Below the pieces are notes generated by a model that saw only the letters and a program-made list of their open reading frames with translations, was not told where the DNA came from and did no database searches. This document shows, piece after piece, positions 35,729-43,698 of a stretch of DNA of 64,000 nt. Origin of the DNA: Firmicutes bacterium UBA5010 (lineage in GTDB: Bacteria; Bacillota; Clostridia; Tissierellales; Sedimentibacteraceae); the NCBI GenBank assembly GCA_002396645.1, contig DGYI01000003.1, positions 42,551 through 106,550 on the forward strand. Direction: 5' to 3'. Numbering within the stretch: the stretch's first letter is position 1; the number at the start of each line of letters is the position of its first letter. Made by a program: the position numbers and the translations under genes.

Positions 35729-36007
35729 TTATGCTCCACATCCGCATCCGCAATTATTTGAATTATTTAACAATACAACTAGAAGCAAGAAAAACATTAG
35801 TAGTGTGTCTTGGCAAATATTACAGTTAGAATTTCTAATTATGCAAACCAAAAGTAAAAAGAAAAATAAAATTGAACTATCTATGTTGAAGCCTGTATTA
35901 CATCTTTCTATAACAGGTGCAATCGGCTCCGGTCTGCAATTACCTGACGTATTGATATTCTCCGCTGTGGCATTTGCTTCATTGTTTTCGTAAGCTACGT
36001 TTTTCAT
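35729..36007 (-). CDS. Small cysteine-rich double-pass membrane protein
   Basis: A 92-residue protein: polar N-terminal half with Cys 24 and 36, hydrophobic segment ILFFFLLLVCII, a short RNSNCNICQD loop, second segment LLMFFLLLVVLL, and an unusual tail NNSNNCGCGCGA. Eight Cys in total. ATG 36007 has GGAGG 8 nt upstream, a strong indication that it is translated. It is unrecognised; the pattern recalls small spore-coat or envelope proteins, but that is inference. It heads a two-gene unit with the 43-residue lipoprotein. Confidence 0.62.
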   Translation of the reverse strand: MKNVAYENNEANATAENINTSGNCRPEPIAPVIERCNTGFNIDSSILFFFLLLVCIIRNSNCNICQDTLLMFFLLLVVLLNNSNNCGCGCGA

Positions 36008-36250
36008 ACGAATATACCTCCTCAATAAGTACTTTCAATTAGTATATTCATGACTTTTATTTATGCTACCATTGATATATAAAGCTTTGAAAATAAAAAA
36101 ATAATAATGTTTTAAACAAAATTTGAAATTATGAATATAATAGCAAAATTTTGAAATAATAACTCTACAATAACAATACCAATCTTATAATTAAGATTAA
36201 AGCCAATTATTATAAATAAGACTGGTATACAATAAATTTTAGGAGGATTT

Positions 36251-36448
36251 ATGGATAAATTTGCACTTATTTTAGTGATAATCGGAGCTATAAATTGGGG
36301 CTTGATATCATTATTTCAATTTGATTTTGTAGCTGCCATATTTGGAGGGCAGGCAATGCTTCTCAGCAGAATAGTATACGGCTTAGTAGGTTTGGCAGGA
36401 CTATATTGCATTACTTTATTATTTAATGAATATGAAAGAACCCATTAA
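36251..36448 (+). CDS. DUF378 family small membrane protein
   Basis: A 65-residue protein beginning MDKFALILVIIGAINWGLIS, with FDFVAAIFGG and a second hydrophobic segment RIVYGLVGLAGLYCITLL. The AINWGL motif identifies the DUF378 (YuzA-like) family of unknown function. AGGAGG precedes ATG. It stands alone with a terminator at 36506-36547. Confidence 0.88.
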   Translation: MDKFALILVIIGAINWGLISLFQFDFVAAIFGGQAMLLSRIVYGLVGLAGLYCITLLFNEYERTH

Positions 36449-36505
36449 GGGAAAAAGATTTTAAATAATAAAATACTTTTAGAAATAATTGCATCAAATA
36501 TTTAT

Positions 36506-36547
36506 AAAAAATAGTCTTCAGAGTTTTTACTCCAAAGACTATTTTTT
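36506..36547 (+). terminator. Rho-independent terminator after DUF378 gene
   Basis: AAAAAATAGTCTT...GAG pairs with CTC...AAGACTATTTTTT, ending in six T residues. The rest of the 36449-37007 gap holds the decayed recombinase and fragment at 36610-36860. Confidence 0.85.
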
Positions 36548-36609
36548 CATTACTACATCATATATTTTTTAAATGTTATATATTTTCAATGATTTTTATA
36601 CTATATATT

Positions 36610-36746
36610 ATTGTTTCTAACTTTTCAATAAGCTAAGCCTGTTTGTTGGAGTATAAATGACTATATGTTTTAAGAGCTGTTTCAATACTTTCACGTCCTA
36701 ATCTTTCAACTATTAATAAAGGGGAAAAACCAAGCTCAATTATACT
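36610..36746 (-). pseudogene. C-terminal remnant of a tyrosine recombinase/integrase
   Basis: On the minus strand the frame reads ELGFSPLLIVERLGRESIET then ALKTYSHLYSNKQA, a stop, and LIEKLETI. This is the C-terminal catalytic end of phage/transposon-type tyrosine integrases: the region after the catalytic His/Arg box and the nucleophile Tyr in TYSHLY. There is no start, the in-frame TAG at 36633-36635 interrupts the tail, and the upstream half is missing. It is a relic of a mobile element that once integrated here. Confidence 0.8.
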
Positions 36747-36858
36747 CTTTAGTCACGGTTATTATGTCCATTCCCTTAAATTTTTCCATAGTGTAAAAAT
36801 CCATGCTGTTAGCCTTTTCTCTTTCCCATGTTTCCGGCTTTATGACATAGGTTTTTCT
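36736..36858 (-). pseudogene. Decayed coding fragment fused upstream of the integrase relic
   Basis: A 40-codon frame between stops reads KTYVIKPETWEREKANSMDF then YTMEKFKGMDIITVTKEYN, and ends at TGA 36738-36736 overlapping the integrase relic in another frame. It looks like the C-terminal end of a real protein but I do not recognise the family. No good start or ribosome binding site; probably debris from the same event. Confidence 0.4.
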
Positions 36859-37007
36859 TTAAGATTGTAATATTTTATAAAATGCCTGATGGAGAATTGA
36901 AGATTTTAAAAGTTTTTATGTTTATGGAAATAAAAATATTAATTGAATAAAACCTCAGGATTTGGTAAAATATTTATAAATATGACAAATTTTTTGAGAG
37001 GTTAATT

Positions 37008-37778
37008 ATGAGAAAAAAGATATTGATTTTAATAATTTTAATATGTGCATTAGTTTTTGTTTCATGTAGTCCAAAAAGCGTAAAAAATAAGGAAATAACA
37101 ATTAATTTATCTGTGGGAGAAAGAACTGGCTATTACACAGGGGAAGTAAACGAAGGAATACCGCATGGAATAGGAAAGTTTGAAACAAAAAATACACTAG
37201 GTGAAAAGTGGACTTATGAAGGTGAGTTTAAAGATGGCACCTTCAATGGAGATGGCAAGACTGTATGGGAGTCAGGCCTGACGCAAGAAGGGACATATAA
37301 AAACGGTTTTTGGGTTCCTAATCCTAAACAGTTGTTTGAATTTTATGAATCTGAGAAATTAATTCATATAAATAGTAAAGCAAGACAGTTTTTAAGTGAT
37401 CATTTAGATTTTTTTCCTGCTAGGGATATTGACAATATATTAGATTATGTAGACGAAACCATAGTGTATAAAATGCTAACTAAAGAAATAAATGAATATG
37501 GAAATAAAATAATGAAAATGAGTGATTTATATGTAGTAAAAATTACTGCTAATGATTTGTCTCACACTTCTTTTGAAGGCAAAGTTTCACTTATACTAGC
37601 TGTTGACGATGAGTATAATGTATATGAATTATATTATATTGGTGATTTAAAGGATATTTATGATGGTGATATTATAAAAACTGTATTTGGTCTACCTTTA
37701 GGATTAAATAGCTTTGAAAATGTAGGTGGTGGAATTACAAATACAGTACAAATAGCGATATGTTACATAGAAGAATAA
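37008..37778 (+). CDS. MORN-repeat lipoprotein
   Basis: A 256-residue predicted lipoprotein with lipobox VSCS (Cys 20). Residues about 40-105 hold MORN-type repeats: GYYTGEVNEGIPHGIGKF, WTYEGEFKDGTFNGDGK and TQEGTYKNGFW. The C-terminal 140 residues are unrecognised, with alternating aromatic/acidic residues and a KVSLILAVDDEYNVYELYYI core. MORN repeats serve in membrane attachment or protein contacts. GAGAGGT precedes ATG 37008. It is flanked by decayed sequence on both sides, so it may be an accessory acquisition. Confidence 0.75.
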   Translation: MRKKILILIILICALVFVSCSPKSVKNKEITINLSVGERTGYYTGEVNEGIPHGIGKFETKNTLGEKWTYEGEFKDGTFNGDGKTVWESGLTQEGTYKNGFWVPNPKQLFEFYESEKLIHINSKARQFLSDHLDFFPARDIDNILDYVDETIVYKMLTKEINEYGNKIMKMSDLYVVKITANDLSHTSFEGKVSLILAVDDEYNVYELYYIGDLKDIYDGDIIKTVFGLPLGLNSFENVGGGITNTVQIAICYIEE

Positions 37779-37942
37779 AGTCGTATGAGGAAGACGAAAA
37801 TCATAAAACTTAACAATAAATCGTTGAAGAATCAGGGATTTGTTGTTTTTTATGGTATAATTAAATTAAGAAAACAAATAGCAGGAAGAAAAATTGAAAT
37901 GCTAACTAAAACAGTTAATAAATATAAGATACGTTTTGCTAG

Positions 37943-38080
37943 AGTTTTGCCTATTTACTCATTACTACAAGTTCTACTTACATAGATGTAAATAAGCCTT
38001 TACCAACTTGGATGTTTTTTTATGCCATAAACGATACAAGAGGTGTGGCTGCTGTTCTAAATGTTTTAATTAGTGAATAA
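37943..38080 (+). pseudogene. Decayed coding remnant
   Basis: A 45-codon frame without a start reads SFAYLLITTSSTYIDVNKPL then PTWMFFYAINDTRGVAAVLN and VLISE before TAA. A second, start-containing frame (37785-37985) covers the preceding bases and ends in LLQVLLT; it has no ribosome binding site. The pattern suggests one frameshifted gene. Family not recognised. I see nothing else in 37779-38130. Confidence 0.35.
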
Positions 38081-38130
38081 CCATTTGATTATATTGCCCA
38101 TTGGAGGAACAATATCATAGATATAAAAAC

Positions 38131-38171
38131 AAACCGTACAACAATTGCTTTCCAATTGTTATACGGTTTTA
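38131..38171. terminator. Terminator after tldE (minus), possibly bidirectional
   Basis: AAACCGTA-C-AACAATTG (38131-38147) pairs with CAATTGTT-A-TACGGTTT (38153-38169) over a CTTTC loop. On the minus strand it is followed by GTTTTTAT. Confidence 0.8.
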
Positions 38172-38175
38172 TAAT

Positions 38176-39513
38176 TTATTCTCCGGCAACGGCTAAAGAG
38201 TTAAATTTAATTGAAGGTGATCCTATACATGAAGATTCCGGAAAACCAAATTTCAAATCATTTCCGATTTCTTCAATATTATTTAGCATTTCAAAGAAAT
38301 TTCCTGCTATAGTTATTTGTTCAACAGGTCTTTTTATTTTTCCGTTTTCGATTTCATATCCTGATGACGAAAGTGAAAAGTCACCTGATATTGCATTAAG
38401 ACCGGAATGAAGACCATCCAGTTTTGTTATAAGTAAACCGCTGTCAATGGTGGACACTATTTCATCTAAACCCCTATCTCCTGATTTGATATAGAAGTTA
38501 GAAGGGCCTATACCTGAGCCGCCAAGAGAATTTCCTGTGGTTTCGACATTATCCTTCTTAGCTGTCTTTAGGTTATATAAGTATGTTTTCAAAACTCCAT
38601 TTTCAATTACATGCTTGAAAGTGCAGGCTGCGCCTTCAGCATCGTATGATCTGCTTGCAAGACCGTCTTCCATAAATGGATTGTCAATTAAGCTCAGTTT
38701 TATCGAAGCAATCTGCTCATTTATTTTACCTTTTAACAAAGATAAGTCTTTTTGAACATTTTCAGCTGAAAATATACCTGTAAATGCTTGAAGTAAATCC
38801 GCCATAGTATCATTTTTTATGATAACAGGATAGTTTCCTGATTTTATTGACTTAGCTCCAAGCATGGATATAGCTTCTTCAACAGCTTCTCTTGCAAGTT
38901 TTTCAGGATTAAATTTTGAAAAATCTCTTCCAAAAACGAATGAATATTTTGATTTAATATCATCTCCGTCTTTTACAACTACACCTATATACGATACTGC
39001 ATAGTTTGATTTGTTTTGCAAATTAAGTCCCTTTGTATTGCAAATCATTGATTCCGAAGAACTATCAGCATAGAAAGATGTCTGCACTGTTGAAACCCTG
39101 CTGTCAAGATTGTATGCTATTTCCTCAGCTTTTTTTGCAAATTCTATTTTTTCAAGCTCCGTAACTTTTTCAAGCTCCGGATTGTATGATACTACATCTT
39201 TATACTCCTTAGAACCGGCAAATATTTCTACCTGGTCTTCCGAGCTTATAATTTGAGCATTTTCTATAGCGTTATTTACAAGCAATTCTATGGATGTTTC
39301 ATCAACCTTTTCTGTATAAGAATAACCCATTTTACCGTTGTATAAGCCTCTGAATGAGAGCACATCTGATTCAGCCAAACTGTAACCATCAATATCTTTT
39401 TTGAATATATTCAATGAGAAAGAAGTTCCGTTTTGATAAGATACTTCCATATCCTCTAAACCACGTTCTTTTCCTAATTGAAATAATTTATCTATTAAAG
39501 CCTTCTTATCCAT
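38176..39513 (-). CDS. tldE: TldE/PmbA-like subunit of the TldD-TldE protease
   Basis: A 445-residue member of the U62 family, lacking the HExxxH motif of TldD, as expected for the TldE (PmbA) partner. Recognisable segments include EDMEVSYQNGTSFSLNIFKK, SYSFVFGRDFS-type strands, ASRSYDAEGAACTFKHVIEN, GNSLGGSGIGPSN and ISGDFSLSSSGYEIENGKI. The TldD-TldE heterodimer degrades unfolded peptides threaded into its cavity and matures some RiPPs such as microcin B17. It lies directly behind tldD with 2 nt between. Confidence 0.92.
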   Translation of the reverse strand: MDKKALIDKLFQLGKERGLEDMEVSYQNGTSFSLNIFKKDIDGYSLAESDVLSFRGLYNGKMGYSYTEKVDETSIELLVNNAIENAQIISSEDQVEIFAGSKEYKDVVSYNPELEKVTELEKIEFAKKAEEIAYNLDSRVSTVQTSFYADSSSESMICNTKGLNLQNKSNYAVSYIGVVVKDGDDIKSKYSFVFGRDFSKFNPEKLAREAVEEAISMLGAKSIKSGNYPVIIKNDTMADLLQAFTGIFSAENVQKDLSLLKGKINEQIASIKLSLIDNPFMEDGLASRSYDAEGAACTFKHVIENGVLKTYLYNLKTAKKDNVETTGNSLGGSGIGPSNFYIKSGDRGLDEIVSTIDSGLLITKLDGLHSGLNAISGDFSLSSSGYEIENGKIKRPVEQITIAGNFFEMLNNIEEIGNDLKFGFPESSCIGSPSIKFNSLAVAGE

Positions 39514-39515
39514 AA

Positions 39516-40901
39516 TTACTCCTCTCTTCCTCCTACAGTTATTTCTGAAACTCTTAGGAGCGGTTGACCAACATTAGTTGGGATGCTGCCGCTTACTGAG
39601 CCGCACATACCTTGACCAAAGGATAAATTATCTGAAACCATGTCTATTTTTGTCAATACATCGATACCTTTTCCTATAAGAGTAGCACCTCGAACAGGAC
39701 TTGTTATCTTTCCGTTTTCAACTATATATCCTTCCATAACTGCAAAGTTGAAATCTCCTGTACTTGGATTAACAGATCCTCCGCCCATATAACGAGCGTA
39801 GATACCGTATTCGGTATTTGCGAATATTTCTTCCTTTGCAGAAGATCCTGCTGCTATATAAGTGTTTGTCATTCTTGATGTCGGCGCAAATTTATATGAC
39901 TGTCTTCTGCCTGAACCTGTAGAAGCCATTCCCATTCTTCTGCCGTTTAATCTGTCTATCATATATCCTTTGAGTATACCGTTTTCAATCAGTATGTTTT
40001 TTTGTGAAGGATTACCTTCATCATCTATATTGATTGAGCCCCATTCATTGGCAAGTGTTCCGTCATCTATAGCGGTTACAACACTCGAAGCTATTTTTTG
40101 ACCTATTTTGTCACAGTAAATAGATGTACCTTTTGCAACAGACGTAGCCTCAAGACCATGTCCGCATGCCTCGTGGAATATAACTCCTCCAAATCCGTTA
40201 TCTATTATTACGGGGAATTTTCCGCTAGGGCAGTATTTTGCATTTACCATTGTTTTTGCTATACGTGAAGCTTCTTTTCCGATTGCTTCAAGATCTAATC
40301 CTTCAATAAATTCAAATCCTCTCATTGCTCCCGGATTCATAGAGCCTGACTGCATTTCTCCATCTTTTGATGCAACTGAATTAACCATTATTCTGTTTCT
40401 TACTCTTCTGTCCTCTTTCCAGAGTCCTTCAGAGTTAGCTACCATTATATGCTGGTCGTGATCAATATGTCTTACCGAAACCTGAGATATAACATTATCA
40501 TAGTTTTTGGCAGCATCATAAACTCTTCTCATAGCCTCTGTTTTTTTAGCTTTTGAAATTTTATCAGGGTCAATTAATATCTTATGATTATTAACAATAT
40601 CAGATTTAATTAAATTTAATGTGATATCATTATGTGCTCCCAGCATAGCTTGGGCAGCTTTTTTCGCAACAGTTATAAGAGAATCTCTGTCAGATTTATT
40701 TGTATAGGCATATACGCTGTTAAAACCTCTATAAATTCTGATTCCTACTCCATAATCCCTTCCCGAAACAGTGGATTCAATTTTACCACCTATCATTTCT
40801 ATGAGGCTGTTTGTTCTGTCTTCGACAAAAATTTCTGCAAAGTCGCCTCCGGTCGATAACGCAGCGTTTAACGTATCTTCAATTAGTGCTTTATTTAACA
40901 T
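39516..40901 (-). CDS. tldD: TldD metalloprotease subunit
   Basis: A 461-residue protease subunit with the zinc-binding motif FHEACGHGLEATSVAKGTSI (HExxxH), downstream RMTNTYIAAG with the third-ligand region near it, and YARYMGGGSVNPSTGDFNF. The ATG at 40901 is chosen because GGAGGT lies just upstream; an ATG 12 nt earlier has no ribosome binding site. Operon tldD-tldE. No RiPP precursor gene is recognisable beside it. Confidence 0.94.
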   Translation of the reverse strand: MLNKALIEDTLNAALSTGGDFAEIFVEDRTNSLIEMIGGKIESTVSGRDYGVGIRIYRGFNSVYAYTNKSDRDSLITVAKKAAQAMLGAHNDITLNLIKSDIVNNHKILIDPDKISKAKKTEAMRRVYDAAKNYDNVISQVSVRHIDHDQHIMVANSEGLWKEDRRVRNRIMVNSVASKDGEMQSGSMNPGAMRGFEFIEGLDLEAIGKEASRIAKTMVNAKYCPSGKFPVIIDNGFGGVIFHEACGHGLEATSVAKGTSIYCDKIGQKIASSVVTAIDDGTLANEWGSINIDDEGNPSQKNILIENGILKGYMIDRLNGRRMGMASTGSGRRQSYKFAPTSRMTNTYIAAGSSAKEEIFANTEYGIYARYMGGGSVNPSTGDFNFAVMEGYIVENGKITSPVRGATLIGKGIDVLTKIDMVSDNLSFGQGMCGSVSGSIPTNVGQPLLRVSEITVGGREE

Positions 40902-41008
40902 TCTTACCTCCATTTAGCTAATACACGAACCCTAAGCTTCTGTTTAAAAAAGAGCTTGCTTAGAGATGGTGCTATTATAATAAAGATTAAATAAAATAAT
41001 CCTTATAT

Positions 41009-41290
41009 TTACTTATTTACTTTGATTCCGTCGTCGATTAAATCAATTTCTAATTTATCAAAATTAACTTCATCTACAAAGTCATCTTTAAAAAAAATTA
41101 TTTTTTTAAATTCAGCAAATTCTTTATCATGCTTCTGAATCCATACAGGCACGCTTATATCCAGTTTATAAAATACTTCCGATAAGCATTTTTTTAGCTT
41201 TTGCTCTTGCGTGATATTTTCATTATTACCGACATCTACCGAATTAATTGTTTTATTATTTTTTATGGCTTTAGCCCACAATATATACAT
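41009..41290 (-). CDS. Hypothetical protein paired with DUF3343 gene
   Basis: A 93-residue soluble protein starting MYILWAKAIKNNKTINSVDV; no domain recognised. It has an acidic C-terminal half (KDDFVDEVNFDKLEIDLIDD). ATG 41290 is chosen as the frame before it is short and lacks a ribosome binding site. It follows the DUF3343 gene by 16 nt on the same strand, so they are probably cotranscribed. A CTAAGC/GCTTAG inverted repeat lies in the gap before tldD (about 40932-40963). Confidence 0.6.
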   Translation of the reverse strand: MYILWAKAIKNNKTINSVDVGNNENITQEQKLKKCLSEVFYKLDISVPVWIQKHDKEFAEFKKIIFFKDDFVDEVNFDKLEIDLIDDGIKVNK

Positions 41291-41306
41291 AGTTTTTGTC
41301 CCCTGT

Positions 41307-41555
41307 CTAAAAAAATTCATGTATATCTTCATATAAAATATTATTTTTGTCACATAGTTCCAATATGATATCCTTTTTATCCATATCAAATTTTCCGCAC
41401 ATTCCGCAGCTTGAGCTTATTGAGCGCGGAACAGGTATCAACTTGAATTCAATATTGTTTGACTTCATTAATTTCTCAAATTGCATAGCATATGTCACAG
41501 ATTTGAATGTAGCCAAGCAATATCTGTTTGCACTTGTATTTTCATTATTCATCAT
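41307..41555 (-). CDS. DUF3343 family protein (putative Se/S-carrier-like)
   Basis: The 82-residue protein has CLATFKSVTYAMQFEKLMKS near the start and the motif VPRSISSSCGMCGKF with two Cys, characteristic of DUF3343 proteins often described as Se/S-carrier-like because of links with YedF and selenium genes. No selenium gene is in this window. Start is ATG 41555 or 41552; the ribosome binding site (AGGATTTTAAAG) is weak. Confidence 0.75.
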   Translation of the reverse strand: MMNNENTSANRYCLATFKSVTYAMQFEKLMKSNNIEFKLIPVPRSISSSCGMCGKFDMDKKDIILELCDKNNILYEDIHEFF

Positions 41556-41756
41556 CTTTAAAATCCTATTCTCCTAATTATCTGGTCTTAGTTTGCCACA
41601 CTATGCGTATTTTATCATGTGAATAAAGTTTTTTCAATTATGCAAATGTATAAAAATAACAAAACGGTAGTTAGATAATATTCTAATACAGCATTAGACA
41701 TTTGTCAATAAAACTGTTGATAATTTTAACTGTTGAAAAATGAAGAAAAAACCACT

Positions 41757-41799
41757 ATTTTAAAATATGCTTTTAAAATAAAAATAAATATAGTATAAT
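41757..41799 (+). promoter_or_regulatory. Putative promoter with AT palindrome upstream of the lipid kinase gene
   Basis: ATTTTAAAA-TATGC-TTTTAAAAT (41757-41779) is a perfect 9-bp-arm inverted repeat overlapping a TTTAAA -35 (41772-41777); TATAAT at 41794-41799 follows after 16 bp. The rest of the 41556-41859 gap is plain AT-rich sequence. Confidence 0.45.
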
Positions 41800-41859
41800 A
41801 TATAAGCAAACAATATTGAAAATATTATTTGTTAAGTTTTTTTATTTTGAGAGGGCAGC

Positions 41860-42819
41860 ATGAAGAATATTTTTATTATCAACCCTATAGCAGGAAATGG
41901 TAAATACCAAATAGAGCTTGAAAAAGCTATAAACAGTTATTTTAAATATGAAAAAGATCGTTATGATATATATATTACAAGCGGCAGAGGAGACAGCAAG
42001 CTTTATGTCGAAGAAAAGTGCAAAGAAAATATACCGTATACCTTTTATTCATGCGGGGGAGACGGTACATTGCATGAAATTATCAATGTTGCCTGTAAAT
42101 ATAAGCATGTCAATGTTGCTTTGATTCCCTGCGGCAGCGGCAATGATTTTGTAAAAAACTTTACTTTTAATAATAATTTTTTTGATATTGATTCTCAAAT
42201 CAACGGAACTGCCATAGCCATAGATTTAATAAAGGTCAATGACAAATATGCGGCATCTGTTTGTAATATCGGCTTTGATGCTGATGTTGCTTTTAATATG
42301 CATAAATTTAGGAAAATTCCGTTTGTTTCAGGACCGGCACGTTATTATTTGTCTGTTTTATACTGCTTGCTAAAGAAGCTTGGTAATGTTCTTCAAGTAG
42401 AATTTGATGACAAAACTGTTGTTAAAAATAACTTTTTATTAAGTGTCATAGCCAATGGGATGTTTTATGGAGGAGGCTATAAATGTGCTCCTTATGCAAG
42501 TATTAATGATAATTTGCTGGATGTTATACTGATAGAGAAGGTATCAAGATTTAAAATATTAAATCTCATAGATAAGTATAAAAAAGGAGAGCATTTAATA
42601 GATGATGATATCAGGAAAATATGTTCTTATAAGAAGTGCAAAGAGCTGTTTATAAAGAGCGATTCATTTATAAATATTTGTATTGATGGGGAAAGTTATT
42701 CTTATAACGAAATAAAATTACAAGTAGAAAGAGCAGCCCTTAATTTTATTATGCCTGAAGGCTCTGAATTATGCGTACAAGCTCAGATACCATTTGAAGA
42801 AGAATTAAGCTTATGCTGA
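41860..42819 (+). CDS. Diacylglycerol kinase-family lipid kinase
   Basis: A 319-residue DAGK-catalytic-domain protein. It begins NIFIINPIAGNGKYQIELEK, has the nucleotide motif SCGGDGTLHEIINVA, the PCGSGNDFVKNF motif and a C-terminal INICIDGESYS (normally DGE). Members phosphorylate diacylglycerol, undecaprenol or related lipids for phospholipid recycling. GAGAGGG precedes ATG. Lipid specificity is not evident. Its location before an LtaS-like gene would suit recycling of diacylglycerol left from LTA synthesis. Confidence 0.88.
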   Translation: MKNIFIINPIAGNGKYQIELEKAINSYFKYEKDRYDIYITSGRGDSKLYVEEKCKENIPYTFYSCGGDGTLHEIINVACKYKHVNVALIPCGSGNDFVKNFTFNNNFFDIDSQINGTAIAIDLIKVNDKYAASVCNIGFDADVAFNMHKFRKIPFVSGPARYYLSVLYCLLKKLGNVLQVEFDDKTVVKNNFLLSVIANGMFYGGGYKCAPYASINDNLLDVILIEKVSRFKILNLIDKYKKGEHLIDDDIRKICSYKKCKELFIKSDSFINICIDGESYSYNEIKLQVERAALNFIMPEGSELCVQAQIPFEEELSLC

Positions 42820-42838
42820 TTAAAATAGAGAAAAATAA

Positions 42839-42878
42839 AAAAGCTCTTTGTCTTATTAACTTTAGACGAAGAGCTTTT
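42839..42878. terminator. Bidirectional terminator between lipid kinase and secreted protein genes
   Basis: AAAAGCTCTTTGTCT (42839-42853) pairs with AGACGAAGAGCTTTT (42864-42878). It lies 19 nt after one stop and 3 nt before the other, serving both convergent genes. Confidence 0.88.
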
Positions 42879-42881
42879 GAT

Positions 42882-43370
42882 TTATGGCTTTAGTACCTTA
42901 TATTCTCCTCTAACCATAAAAAACGTATCCGTAATAGCTAAAACACCTCGTCCATCATTACGCGGAACTATAAGCAGATGATTTGGGGATATTTCAACTC
43001 CATGTGCTATGTCAACCGCCTTTGTTACATCTGACAGACCACCCAAAGAGCTTGCTATAGCGCTTGCTCTTCCGCTTCTTAAGATAATTTCTGCTCCGGC
43101 TCCGGCTATAATGCTTTCCCCGGCTTTGAGTTCAACTACATCAAGAGTGCTTGTGCCCGCTGATGTATTCTTTATTTTTTCATTAAGTTCGGCTATTGTT
43201 TTTTCATGCTCTGAGATTTTGCTTAGATTATATTTTTCAACAAGCTCATTAAATCTTTGATTTAAATAGCTTAATACTACGATAGGATCGCTGTTATCAC
43301 CGGGTGCCGCATTTATTGGCGATACAAGTATAATAGCAATTATCAAAACAAATACCAATATTTTTTTCAA
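42882..43370 (-). CDS. Secreted coiled-coil protein of unknown function
   Basis: A 162-residue exported protein: signal peptide (MKKILVFVLIIAIILVSPIN, cleavage near NAAP), a short coiled coil about residues 35-68 (FNELVEKYNLSKISEHEKTI), and a Gly/Ala-rich C-terminal domain with VVELKAGESIIAGAGAEIIL, VDIAHGVEISPNHLLIVP and DTFFMVRGEY. The start is TTG at 43370 with GGAGGAGC upstream. Probably an envelope protein; no enzymatic motif is visible. Confidence 0.75.
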   Translation of the reverse strand: MKKILVFVLIIAIILVSPINAAPGDNSDPIVVLSYLNQRFNELVEKYNLSKISEHEKTIAELNEKIKNTSAGTSTLDVVELKAGESIIAGAGAEIILRSGRASAIASSLGGLSDVTKAVDIAHGVEISPNHLLIVPRNDGRGVLAITDTFFMVRGEYKVLKP

Positions 43371-43698
43371 GATTGCTCCTCCTTTTTATAAACAATAAAT
43401 AACTTTTTTTGACCGCTTATTATGCACTCAATTGTTAAGATTGTTAAAATTTATCTAAAATTGTCCATAGTGATATTTTAAAGTAAAACCGCAATAAATA
43501 CAACACAAAATATTCAGGAAATATTTGAGAAGCGATATTATGTTGACAAATTAATATATTGATTTATTAATAATCTTGTGATATTGTATACAGTGTATGT
43601 TTATGTGTCAGATTAATGTCAATTTAGGCAAAATAACTACATATTGTCAAAATTAAAGAGCAGGGGAAAACCCTACTCCAAAATAGTGGAGGTAAATA
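43371..43698 (+). promoter_or_regulatory. Leader and candidate promoters of the LtaS-like gene
   Basis: Two candidate promoters are visible: TTGACA 43543-43548 with TATTAA 16 bp later, and TTGATT with TATTGT 17 bp later (about 43558-43586). Just before the ribosome binding site a GAGCAGGG/CCCTACTC hairpin (about 43659-43678) is followed by AGTGGAGGT. Nothing else is recognised in this gap. Confidence 0.4.

Noticed and set aside
35655..35993. Plus-strand frame of 112 codons opposite the Cys-rich gene
   Set aside because: The minus-strand gene has a strong ribosome binding site, a sensible topology and a coupled downstream gene; the plus frame has none.
37785..37985. 66-codon frame after the MORN lipoprotein
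   Set aside because: No ribosome binding site, no family resemblance; better explained as part of a frameshifted remnant.
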